Source: JAEUMD01 sp036768475 (GTDB lineage: Bacteria > Pseudomonadota > Alphaproteobacteria > Rhizobiales > Hyphomicrobiaceae). Taken from it: a stretch of 64,000 bases of DNA. The stretch is from contig DAIPMW010000011.1 of assembly GCA_036768475.1 (NCBI GenBank), forward strand, positions 1 through 64,000, given 5' to 3'. Below, piece after piece: positions 42,869 to 50,800 of this stretch. The notes under the pieces were generated by a model. The model was not told where the DNA came from. It made no database searches and saw only the letters and a program-made list of their open reading frames with translations. The position numbers and the translations under genes were made by a program. Every line of letters starts with the position of its first letter. The first letter of the stretch is position 1.

Positions 42869-44713
42869 GCCGTCGATGTTCTTTCGGGCGCGGCTCGACA
42901 GCGGCGTGATGAAGGTGCCGCCGCCCAATTCCGCGGAGGTCCGCCGATGAGCATCCTCGCCTCGCTCGTGCGGGCGTATGACCGACTACCGGATGCGCCA
43001 GCCATCGGCTACTCCGCCGAGAAGATCGGCTTCCTTATTTCACTCAACACCGACGGCACGGTTGCGCATGTGATCGATCTGCGTACTGGCGAGGGTCGAA
43101 ACAGGTCTGCCGCAACTTATGAAGTGCCGCAATCCTTTAAGAGACCAGGCGTTACTCCACGCCCATTCTTTCTCTGGGACAATTGCAACTATGCTCTGGG
43201 CGTTGAGTCAATTCACGATCCAGACGACGCCAGGTTTGACACCTTCAAGCGCAAACATTTGGAGCTCCTTTCCGCCGAAACGGATGAAGGTCTCGTGGCG
43301 TTCTGCAGGTTCTTGTCTGCTTGGGTGCCCGAATGCACTGGACAGCACGTTGCACTCGACGAACTAAAGTCGCAGAAGGTTGTGTTCGCGCTCGAGTCAG
43401 AAAGACTAGCGATGCTTCTCCATCAGCGCCCCCGTGCACGTGAGATTTGGGCCGAACATCGGCACAATTGGCTAGCGGTTGGCGATAAGCAAGCCAGCAG
43501 TGCCGTATGTCTCGTCACTGGACAACACGACGCTGTTGCGCGCACTCATCCTCCTATCAAAGGGATACCGTCCAGCAGCGGAAAAGACGCCGACAGCATA
43601 GTCTCCTATAACAAGCACGCCTTCGAGTCCTATGATCACGAGCAAGGTGATAACGCACAGGTCTCTGAGGTTGCCGCATTCAAATACACGACCACGCTCA
43701 ACCGCTTTCTCTCGAAAGACAGCGGCCACCGCATCCAGATTGGCGACGCATCGACAGTGTTCTGGGCCGACACCAGTGATCCGGAGCTGGCGAGCGAAGC
43801 CGAGAGCCTGTTCCTGCAGTGGGTCAATCCTGGCGACGACGAGGCCGCAGCGACGAAGCAGATCGCCGACAAGCTCACGCAAATCCGGGCAGGCAAGCTG
43901 CTGCGCGACATCGAGCCGAAGCTCGAGGGCGTGCGCTTTTATGTACTCGGTCTCTCACCTAACGCCGCGCGCATCTCGATCCGCTTCTACTTCGAGGACA
44001 GCTTCGGTGTGTTGACCCAGAACTATCAGCGCTATTTGCAGGATATGGCGCTGGAGCCTGGTCCCAAGGAGGAACATTCGCCGTTATGGCGCTACCTCGT
44101 CGAGCTGGCCGTGCTCGGCAAGCGCGAGAATATTCCGCCCAACCTGGCGGGCGAATGGATGCGTGCGATCCTGGCTGGCACCCGCTATCCCATGACGCTG
44201 CTATCGACTGTACTCCAGCGAATTCGCTCTGACGGCGAGATCGGAGCCTATCGCGTTGCGATGCTGCGAGCGCTGCTCGTGCGGAATTTCAATCTATCCA
44301 AGGAGGCGCCCGTGGCACTCGACACCGACAACACCAACAGGGGCTATCTACTGGGCCGGCTGTTTGCAATCTACGAGCGCATCCAGCTCGCGGCTCTCGG
44401 TGATGTCAACGCATCGATCAAGGACAAGTTCTACGGCTCGGCCTCCGCGCAGCCCCGGAAAGTGTTCCATATGCTCGACAGTGGCTCAGCCAATCACCTG
44501 TCCAAGCTCGGCAAGCAGAGCCCGGGCTACAAGATCGTACTGGAGCGAACGATCGGCGCCATCATGGATTCCATGCAACCCGGTACCGATCCCTTCCCGG
44601 CTTCACTGTCCGCTGAGGAGCAGGCGCTATTCGGTCTTGGCTATTACCACCAGCGCAACGAATTCTTCCGCAAGTCAGACAACAAGTCAGCAGCAGAGGG
44701 GGACTCCAAATGA
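41810..44713 (+). CDS. Cas3(HD)-Cas8c fused reading frame created by an internal deletion
   Basis: One 967-codon frame begins as type I-C Cas3 and ends as Cas8c. Residues 1-230 are an HD nuclease with LLHDLGK, DHSTAGAAHA and GHHAGLPD intact. Residues 230-353 are the start of RecA domain 1 with Walker A (TVPTGGGKTLASL), YAIPFTSIIDQ and TTNVQLFESL. Cas3 then stops; the DEAD-type box and all motifs of RecA domain 2 are absent. About 27 codons of the cas5c 3' end, read out of frame, form a linker (AVDVLSGAARQRRDE), and residue 380 is the cas8c start methionine. The start used is ATG (MEYFAHSG); a TTG four codons earlier is possible. The fused protein may be made, or Cas8c may be made alone from its own site. 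Confidence 0.85.
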   Translation: MEYFAHSGHKSDQSDWQRLDDHALCVAQLAAEFASPIGLGRAAYLAGLLHDLGKYTRAFKARLAGADIAVDHSTAGAAHAQELVARTPQEVLMAQLIAYSILGHHAGLPDRLGSSGFDERIERFRSDTQRAIDPIWYEELKPEGSALFPIDFRQVRDHVHFQFAFMTRMIFSCLVDADFKDTEAFYSRIEGLHKNRDWEALPDLLPSLIARFDGHMAGLRGEATAINALRSEILFHVRSKASEAPGLFTLTVPTGGGKTLASLGFALDHARAYGHRRIIYAIPFTSIIDQTAKIFRDVLGGGDDVVLEHHSAIDEEAQRHRTDRTSRDKLKLAMEDWAAPVVVTTNVQLFESLAVDVLSGAARQRRDEGAAAQFRGGPPMSILASLVRAYDRLPDAPAIGYSAEKIGFLISLNTDGTVAHVIDLRTGEGRNRSAATYEVPQSFKRPGVTPRPFFLWDNCNYALGVESIHDPDDARFDTFKRKHLELLSAETDEGLVAFCRFLSAWVPECTGQHVALDELKSQKVVFALESERLAMLLHQRPRAREIWAEHRHNWLAVGDKQASSAVCLVTGQHDAVARTHPPIKGIPSSSGKDADSIVSYNKHAFESYDHEQGDNAQVSEVAAFKYTTTLNRFLSKDSGHRIQIGDASTVFWADTSDPELASEAESLFLQWVNPGDDEAAATKQIADKLTQIRAGKLLRDIEPKLEGVRFYVLGLSPNAARISIRFYFEDSFGVLTQNYQRYLQDMALEPGPKEEHSPLWRYLVELAVLGKRENIPPNLAGEWMRAILAGTRYPMTLLSTVLQRIRSDGEIGAYRVAMLRALLVRNFNLSKEAPVALDTDNTNRGYLLGRLFAIYERIQLAALGDVNASIKDKFYGSASAQPRKVFHMLDSGSANHLSKLGKQSPGYKIVLERTIGAIMDSMQPGTDPFPASLSAEEQALFGLGYYHQRNEFFRKSDNKSAAEGDSK
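42867..42950 (+). pseudogene. cas5c: cas5c remnant: last ~27 codons, out of frame
   Basis: In the +1 frame relative to the fused gene the bases read WPSMFFRARLDSGVMKVPPP and then NSAEVRR followed by TGA. FFRARL-x2-GV-x2-VP is the typical C-terminal end of Cas5c/Cas5d. The TGA overlaps the cas8c ATG in an ATGA junction, the normal cas5c-cas8c layout. The rest of cas5c, including the catalytic part that processes crRNA in subtype I-C, is absent from the window. Confidence 0.78.
42947..44713 (+). CDS. cas8c: Cas8c (Csd1), type I-C large subunit
   Basis: The 588-residue product is a complete Cas8c, the Cascade subunit that recognises the protospacer-adjacent motif. The N-terminus MSILASLVRAYDRLPDAPAI and segments GYSAEKIGFLISLN, FFLWDNCNYALGVE and RDIEPKLEGVRFYVLGLSPN match the family. 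A GGAGG site seven bases upstream of the ATG should allow independent translation even though the frame is continuous with the cas3 remnant. The stop codon overlaps cas7c in an ATGA junction. Confidence 0.88.
   Translation: MSILASLVRAYDRLPDAPAIGYSAEKIGFLISLNTDGTVAHVIDLRTGEGRNRSAATYEVPQSFKRPGVTPRPFFLWDNCNYALGVESIHDPDDARFDTFKRKHLELLSAETDEGLVAFCRFLSAWVPECTGQHVALDELKSQKVVFALESERLAMLLHQRPRAREIWAEHRHNWLAVGDKQASSAVCLVTGQHDAVARTHPPIKGIPSSSGKDADSIVSYNKHAFESYDHEQGDNAQVSEVAAFKYTTTLNRFLSKDSGHRIQIGDASTVFWADTSDPELASEAESLFLQWVNPGDDEAAATKQIADKLTQIRAGKLLRDIEPKLEGVRFYVLGLSPNAARISIRFYFEDSFGVLTQNYQRYLQDMALEPGPKEEHSPLWRYLVELAVLGKRENIPPNLAGEWMRAILAGTRYPMTLLSTVLQRIRSDGEIGAYRVAMLRALLVRNFNLSKEAPVALDTDNTNRGYLLGRLFAIYERIQLAALGDVNASIKDKFYGSASAQPRKVFHMLDSGSANHLSKLGKQSPGYKIVLERTIGAIMDSMQPGTDPFPASLSAEEQALFGLGYYHQRNEFFRKSDNKSAAEGDSK
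44312..44713 (+). CDS. cas11c: Cas11c small subunit from an internal start within cas8c
   Basis: In type I-C systems the small subunit is translated from inside cas8c. Here an in-frame GTG is preceded, after five bases, by AAGGAGG, the best ribosome-binding site in the locus. The 133-residue product would start VALDTDNTNRGYLLGRLFAI, and the (T/N)NTN-x2-Y-x-LGRLFA pattern fits Cas11c. It would be helical and form the belly of Cascade. Position and length match the known internal product. Confidence 0.75.
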   Translation: MALDTDNTNRGYLLGRLFAIYERIQLAALGDVNASIKDKFYGSASAQPRKVFHMLDSGSANHLSKLGKQSPGYKIVLERTIGAIMDSMQPGTDPFPASLSAEEQALFGLGYYHQRNEFFRKSDNKSAAEGDSK

Positions 44714-45663
44714 ATGCCATCGCCAATCGATACGATTTCCTGCTGGTTTTTGACGTCGCCAACGGCAACCCGAATGGCGACCCTGACGCGGGCAACATGC
44801 CTCGCCTCGATCCCGAGACCAACAAGGGGCTCGTGTCGGACGTATGCCTCAAGCGCAAGATCCGGAACTATGCGGAGATTGCGAAGTCTGACGCTGACAC
44901 GTATCACATCTATGTGGAGGAAGGCGCGATCCTCAACGAGAAGCATCGCAAGGCCTACAAGGATACGAGACCCGGCAATTCGGACGTAGATACAGAAAAG
45001 AAACTCAACCCCAAGGACGACGACGAGACTAACAAGCTGCGCGATTTCATGTGCCGGAATTTCTTCGACGTGCGCACATTCGGTGCGGTGATGTCGACGG
45101 GTATCAACTGCGGTCAAGTCAAGGGTCCGGTGCAGATGACATTCGCCACCTCGGTTGAGCCGATCATGCCGCTCGAAGTTTCGATCACGAGAATGGCGGC
45201 GACCAACGAAGCGGAGAAGAAAAAGCGCGCTGACGGCTCCGAAGACGGCAACGGACGTACGGACAACAGAACGATGGGGCGCAAGCACATCGTGCCGTAC
45301 GGACTATACGTAGCCCGCGGCTTCATTTCCGCAAAGTTCGCCGAGCGCACGGGCTTTTCGGATGGCGACCTGGAGTTCTTCTTCGACGCACTTAAGAATA
45401 TGTTCGAGCACGACCGCTCTGCCGCGCGTGGCGAGATGGCGACGAGGAAAGTGATCGCGTTCAAGCATTCCAACGCCCTGGGCAATGCGCCAGCACATAC
45501 TCTGTTCGACCGCGTCAAGATCCAGCGTCAGATTGGTGGCGAACCCTGCGATATCGACGAACGTCTGGACAACTATCCGCCGGCCAGAAAGTTTGCCGAC
45601 TACACCATCACCATCGATCGCGACGGCCTGCCCGAGGGCGTCGAGATCATCGAAGTGCTATAG
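44710..45663 (+). CDS. cas7c: Cas7c (Csd2), type I-C backbone subunit
   Basis: The 317-residue RAMP-fold protein forms the crRNA-covering backbone of Cascade. The N-terminus MNAIANRYDFLLVFDVANGN with NPNGDPDAGNMPR is diagnostic of Csd2, and DVRTFGAVMSTG and VTMTFATS-like (VQMTFATSVEPI) segments follow. It overlaps cas8c by four bases and cas4 begins three bases after its stop. The sequence looks intact. Confidence 0.95.
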   Translation: MNAIANRYDFLLVFDVANGNPNGDPDAGNMPRLDPETNKGLVSDVCLKRKIRNYAEIAKSDADTYHIYVEEGAILNEKHRKAYKDTRPGNSDVDTEKKLNPKDDDETNKLRDFMCRNFFDVRTFGAVMSTGINCGQVKGPVQMTFATSVEPIMPLEVSITRMAATNEAEKKKRADGSEDGNGRTDNRTMGRKHIVPYGLYVARGFISAKFAERTGFSDGDLEFFFDALKNMFEHDRSAARGEMATRKVIAFKHSNALGNAPAHTLFDRVKIQRQIGGEPCDIDERLDNYPPARKFADYTITIDRDGLPEGVEIIEVL

Positions 45664-45665
45664 CC

Positions 45666-46352
45666 ATGACCGGTAGCGAAGCCGAACTTTCCACCGATGG
45701 CGGAGATGCCGGGATTTCGGCGGGCGAACCTATCCCTATCTCGGCCCTGCAGCACGCCGTCTACTGCTTGCGGCAGGCCGCGCTCATTCACCTGGAGCGA
45801 CTATGGGAGGACAACCGCTTTACGGCCGAGGGCCATGTTCTCCACTCCGTTGCCGACAAAGCGGGATCGCGCAAGGTTCGCGGTATTCGCCGTGTCATGG
45901 CTCTGCCAATCGCGTCTCGGCGGCTCAATCTTTCCGGTGTTGCCGACATGGTCGAGTTCCTCATCCACGAGGATGGCGAAACGCCCTTTCCGGTCGAGTA
46001 CAAGCGCGGCAAGCCCAAGCAGCATCAGGCCGACGAGGTGCAACTGTGCGCGCAGGCGCTCTGCCTCGAAGAAATGACCGGCCGGCCGGTTCCCGAGGGC
46101 GCCTTGTTCTACGCCGAGACCAAGCGGCGCGTCGTCGTAGCCTTCGACGCGGACCTGCGCCGCCTCACGGATGCAACTGCCGAAGGACTGGCGGAAGTCT
46201 TCAGAACCGAGCGCACCCCCGCACCGACACATCTCAAGCAACGCTGCCGCGCCTGTTCGCTGAAGGATCTTTGTCGCCCTGACGCAGTCAGCAGGCCAGC
46301 AGCGGCTTGGCGTCGGCGCGTAGCCGCATCCATCCTGGCGGACGTTCCTTGA
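45666..46352 (+). CDS. cas4: Cas4 exonuclease, spacer-selection factor
   Basis: The 228-residue product has a RecB-type nuclease core with the metal-binding aspartate in LSGVADMVEF and the EYKRGKP glutamate-lysine motif, plus DEVQLCAQA. An iron-sulfur cluster is expected from one N-terminal cysteine (YCLRQA) and three C-terminal ones (CRACSLKDLC). Cas4 trims prespacers and helps select those with the correct motif for Cas1-Cas2. It is complete and lies between cas7c and cas1. Confidence 0.93.
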   Translation: MTGSEAELSTDGGDAGISAGEPIPISALQHAVYCLRQAALIHLERLWEDNRFTAEGHVLHSVADKAGSRKVRGIRRVMALPIASRRLNLSGVADMVEFLIHEDGETPFPVEYKRGKPKQHQADEVQLCAQALCLEEMTGRPVPEGALFYAETKRRVVVAFDADLRRLTDATAEGLAEVFRTERTPAPTHLKQRCRACSLKDLCRPDAVSRPAAAWRRRVAASILADVP

Positions 46353-46359
46353 GCGCGCC

Positions 46360-47394
46360 ATGAAAAAGCTGCTCAACACTGTCTACATCACAACCGAGGG
46401 CGCCGGCCTGCGCAAGGATGGCGAAAACCTAGTCGCCGACGTTGAGGGGAAGGAAAAAGCCCGCATACCGCTGCACATGCTGGCGTCCGTCGTCGTATTC
46501 GGCGCCATCTACATCTCGCCTGGACTGATCGGCGCCTGTGCCGCAGCCGGCATCTCGATCGTTTTGCTCGATCGCAACGGCCGATTTTCTGCGCGCGTCG
46601 AAGGTCCGGTGAGCGGCAATGTGTTGTTACGCCGCGAACAGTATCGCGCGTCGGATAAGCCGGAAGAGATCATCCGCTCGATCGTCATGGGCAAGGTTGC
46701 CAACCAGCGTTCGGTATTGATGAGAGCGCTGCGTGATTATGGTTCCGGCATGGACGATGCGAGGCGCAACAGCCTGTCCAACGCCGTTTCCCGGCTCGCA
46801 CATATTCTCCGTCGCGTGGAGCACTCTGACAAGTCGGGTGAAATGATGCGCGGCTCAGAAGGCGAGGCGGCCAACGTCTACTTCTCGGTCTTCGACCATC
46901 TCCTCCGCATACCCGAACCCGACATGCGCTGGAAGGGTCGTTCGCGGCGACCGCCTCTCGATCCATTGAATGCACTTCTGTCGTTCTTCTACACACTCCT
47001 CATCCACGACTGCCGCAGTGCATGTGAAAGCGTTGGACTCGACCCAGCTGTCGGTTTTCTTCACCGTGATCGGCCTGGACGCCCCAGTCTTGCACTAGAC
47101 TTGATGGAGGAGTTACGCCCGGTACTGGCTGATCGGATCGCTGTATCACTCATCAACCGCCGTCAGCTGACATCGACGGATTTCGAAGCCCGCGAAGGCG
47201 GTGCTGTTCTGTTGAGCGAAGACGGGCGCAAGTGCGTGCTGACGGCGTGGCAGGAGCGCAAGAAGGAAGAACGCGCACATCCCTTTCTAGAGGAACGCAT
47301 CCCGATCGGACTCGTGCCCTATGTACAGGCACAAATGCTGGCGCGCCATCTGCGTGGCGACCTTGACGCCTATCCGCCCTGGTTCTGGAAGTAG
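46360..47394 (+). CDS. cas1: Cas1 integrase
   Basis: The 344-residue product is the spacer integrase. The active-site glutamate is in GSEGEAANVYF, the histidine in VGFLHRDRPGRPSLALDLME and the acidic residue in the same ALDLMEELRP helix. The N-terminal beta domain begins MKKLLNTVYITTEGAGLRKD. Length and motifs are normal for I-C Cas1, so the adaptation module looks functional. Confidence 0.96.
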   Translation: MKKLLNTVYITTEGAGLRKDGENLVADVEGKEKARIPLHMLASVVVFGAIYISPGLIGACAAAGISIVLLDRNGRFSARVEGPVSGNVLLRREQYRASDKPEEIIRSIVMGKVANQRSVLMRALRDYGSGMDDARRNSLSNAVSRLAHILRRVEHSDKSGEMMRGSEGEAANVYFSVFDHLLRIPEPDMRWKGRSRRPPLDPLNALLSFFYTLLIHDCRSACESVGLDPAVGFLHRDRPGRPSLALDLMEELRPVLADRIAVSLINRRQLTSTDFEAREGGAVLLSEDGRKCVLTAWQERKKEERAHPFLEERIPIGLVPYVQAQMLARHLRGDLDAYPPWFWK

Positions 47395-47401
47395 ATGGCC
47401 G

Positions 47402-47692
47402 ATGCTGGTCCTGGTCACATACGACGTGCAGGTCTCGGGTGCTGGCGGCGCAAAGCGCCTGCGCCGGATTGCAAAGGCCTGTCGAGACTATGGCCAGCGC
47501 GTGCAATACTCCGTCTTCGAGATCGAACTCGAACCCGCCCAATGGGTTCGGCTTAAGGCGCGTTTGGAGAAAATCATCGATCCGTCAGTCGACAGCCTGC
47601 GCTACTATCATCTGGGTGCAAATTGGGAGCGCAAAGTCGAGCAATTCGGCGCCAAGCCCTCGGTTGATCTGAACGGACCACTCATCGTCTAG
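47402..47692 (+). CDS. cas2: Cas2 adaptation subunit
   Basis: The 96-residue ferredoxin-fold protein bridges two Cas1 dimers. It starts MLVLVTYDVQVSGAGGAKRL with the conserved early aspartate and contains VQYSVFEIELEP. It follows cas1 after a few bases; the upstream open frame inside cas1 is not used. It is complete. Confidence 0.94.
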   Translation: MLVLVTYDVQVSGAGGAKRLRRIAKACRDYGQRVQYSVFEIELEPAQWVRLKARLEKIIDPSVDSLRYYHLGANWERKVEQFGAKPSVDLNGPLIV

Positions 47693-47894
47693 GCGGCGGC
47701 TCGTGCCTTTTCCAGAGCGCGAACCTGAAGCGTGTCGTGAAATGCCGGGATGTTCGCGCTCATGGAAGCTCTTTGAGATTGTGAAGACTATTCAGAGCTG
47801 GGCGGTGGACCCGTCTACGGTAGACCCGAACCGCGCCTGGGTTCGCGCAGTCGCGCATATTTGCCTTTTTTGCCCATGGGGTTAAGTATCGCCC
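47693..47894 (+). promoter_or_regulatory. CRISPR leader
   Basis: The 202 bases between cas2 and the first repeat contain no gene. A perfect GTCTAC/GTAGAC palindrome lies at 47815-47827, with a weaker GAACC/GGTTC hairpin next to it. A T-rich run (TTTGCCTTTTTTGCCC) is near the repeat. Position next to cas2 and repeat orientation make this the leader, which should hold the array promoter and the integration-directing site. Confidence 0.75.
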
Positions 47895-50800
47895 GTCGCG
47901 CCCTTCGCGGGCGCGTGGATCGAAACGCCTTCGCGAAGCCATCGAGGAAGTCATAGAAGCGTCGCGCCCTTCGCGGGCGCGTGGATCGAAACCAGGCCGC
48001 AACCGGCGCGAGATCCGGCGGAACCGGTCGCGCCCTTCGCGGGCGCGTGGATCGAAACAGCTCGTTGGCGCGCATGTTGGCGTTGAGTTGCTGTCGCGCC
48101 CTTCGCGGGCGCGTGGATCGAAACTATATCGGACGTGACGAAGGCGAGGCGCCCGGATGGTCGCGCCCTTCGCGGGCGCGTGGATCGAAACTGCAATCGC
48201 GCCTTCGACATCGGTTGCTGTGACGGTCGCGCCCTTCGCGGGCGCGTGGATCGAAACCACTATAAGGACGGCAGTAGTTCGGCATTCGATGTCGCGCCCT
48301 TCGCGGGCGCGTGGATCGAAACACGCTGCCCGAGCCTGGATCGCCCTTGCTCCCGCGTCGCGCCCTTCGCGGGCGCGTGGATCGAAACCTGATCGACCCC
48401 GAAAACGGCGTTGTCCAATTCGGTCGCGCCCTTCGCGGGCGCGTGGATCGAAACTCGATAACGGCTATTCGGCAGCACGAACGGCTGAGTGTCGCGCCCT
48501 TCGCGGGCGCGTGGATCGAAACCACATTCCGACATCATGTCGGGCCGCGCGTACTCGTCGCGCCCTTCGCGGGCGCGTGGATCGAAACGCCGATTGCCTG
48601 ATCCGCATTTTCGACACCGCCGGTCGCGCCCTTCGCGGGCGCGTGGATCGAAACCCCGCCCTGATCGGGGGCGTGTTTACCGGCCAGCGTCGCGCCCTTC
48701 GCGGGCGCGTGGATCGAAACTCAAATCACGCAACGGCATGACGACGGGCCCGCGAGTCGCGCCCTTCGCGGGCGCGTGGATCGAAACGTGAAAGCCGCGG
48801 AAATGCTTGGTTATGAATGCGTGTCGCGCCCTTCGCGGGCGCGTGGATCGAAACCCCTCAACGACGGAACATGCGCGCGATCGCAGCGTCGCGCCCTTCG
48901 CGGGCGCGTGGATCGAAACCGCTCGTGTTCAAGCTCTGCCGCCTCTCGCGTCGGTCGCGCCCTTCGCGGGCGCGTGGATCGAAACCGTTCTGAAGCAAGA
49001 TGAAAGTAGTGCCCTCCTGTCGCGCCCTTCGCGGGCGCGTGGATCGAAACGTCCCGTCGTAGGTGACGCCCGTCGCAGAAAAGCGTCGCGCCCTTCGCGG
49101 GCGCGTGGATCGAAACCCGCGCCGCAGCGCTTGCCGGTCCTCGGCTGGCGTCGCGCCCTTCGCGGGCGCGTGGATCGAAACTTTCCAGAGCGCGGCGAGC
49201 CGATTGCAGTAGCCGTCGCGCCCTTCGCGGGCGCGTGGATCGAAACTCAGTGTTCGCCGACGACATCGGCTTGACGGAGGAGTCGCGCCCTTCGCGGGCG
49301 CGTGGATCGAAACTTGAGACGTGGAGGGATCGCAGGACGCGGGACAGGTCGCGCCCTTCGCGGGCGCGTGGATCGAAACAAGTACATCTGCGCCCAGCCC
49401 TTCGCGGGCGCGTGGATCGAAACATTGACGGCGCGACTGTGGCACAGGGCGGCGGCTCGTCGCGCCCTTCGCGGGCGCGTGGATCGAAACTTCATTTCAG
49501 ATCGAGTGCAGCCCCTGTATTGCAGTCGCGCCCTTCGCGGGCGCGTGGATCGAAACAGGATAACCGCCTCGAGGTGCAGGTTATTGCATGGGGTCGCGCC
49601 CTTCGCGGGCGCGTGGATCGAAACATCCGAAGCAGGCCATAGCGTTCGACACAGAGGCGTCGCGCCCTTCGCGGGCGCGTGGATCGAAACCTCCCTAGAC
49701 TTGGCCGCCGGTGCCGGTCACCGGCGTCGCGCCCTTCGCGGGCGCGTGGATCGAAACGCCTTCGCGAAGCCATCGAGGAAGTCATAGAAGCGTCGCGCCC
49801 TTCGCGGGCGCGTGGATCGAAACGTCTGTGATACGTATGGCTGGTCCACCGTCTCGTCGTCGCGCCCTTCGCGGGCGCGTGGATCGAAACAACCTGTCGT
49901 CGCAATTATCTTGAACTGTCCCATGTCGCGCCCTTCGCGGGCGCGTGGATCGAAACCCGTCAGGTGACGCGCATCACATCGCCAAGATCGAGTCGCGCCC
50001 TTCGCGGGCGCGTGGATCGAAACTAATTCAATCCTCCGTTGCCACAAATGCGATAAGGTCGCGCCCTTCGCGGGCGCGTGGATCGAAACGTTGATCCGAA
50101 GACCGCCAAGGAAGCGCAACAGGTCGCGCCCTTCGCGGGCGCGTGGATCGAAACCGACACGCGGATCGATCAGCTTGCGACCGTAGAGGTCGCGCCCTTC
50201 GCGGGCGCGTGGATCGAAACCCGCAAGTCGGCGCTGTTGGCGCGGATCTGATTGTCGTCGCGCCCTTCGCGGGCGCGTGGATCGAAACGATGCGGTCTTT
50301 AACCAGCAGACGCCAGTCCACGGTCGCGCCCTTCGCGGGCGCGTGGATCGAAACTCTGTATCTATGCGATTTGTTATCCGCGCAGCACGTCGCGCCCTTC
50401 GCGGGCGCGTGGATCGAAACGCCTCTGCACTCGGCTTGCGAACCCACGGACGGCGTCGCGCCCTTCGCGGGCGCGTGGATCGAAACATTGCTCATCGTCC
50501 GATGCGGCGGCTTTGATCGAGTCGCGCCCTTCGCGGGCGCGTGGATCGAAACGAAACGCCTGCCAAGATTAGCCGGTCAGCACCTGGCGTCGCGCCCTTC
50601 GCGGGCGCGTGGATCGAAACAACGCCGGAACAACCCTGCAACTCTGCATGACAAGTCGCGCCCTTCGCGGGCGCGTGGATCGAAACCCAGACACTGCGTC
50701 AGCGTCCGGTTCGTGCCTGCGTCGCGCCCTTCGCGGGCGCGTGGATCGAAACAACAAACAGTGACCTACTTGATGGTCACTGTGCCGTCGCGCCCTTCGC

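Noticed and set aside
42840..42960. Cas3-Cas8c junction as a simple sequencing frameshift
   Set aside because: A frameshift would leave the missing cas3 and cas5c sequence present in another frame. Here hundreds of codons are absent and only the last ~27 cas5c codons remain, so a deletion (or assembly collapse) is required.
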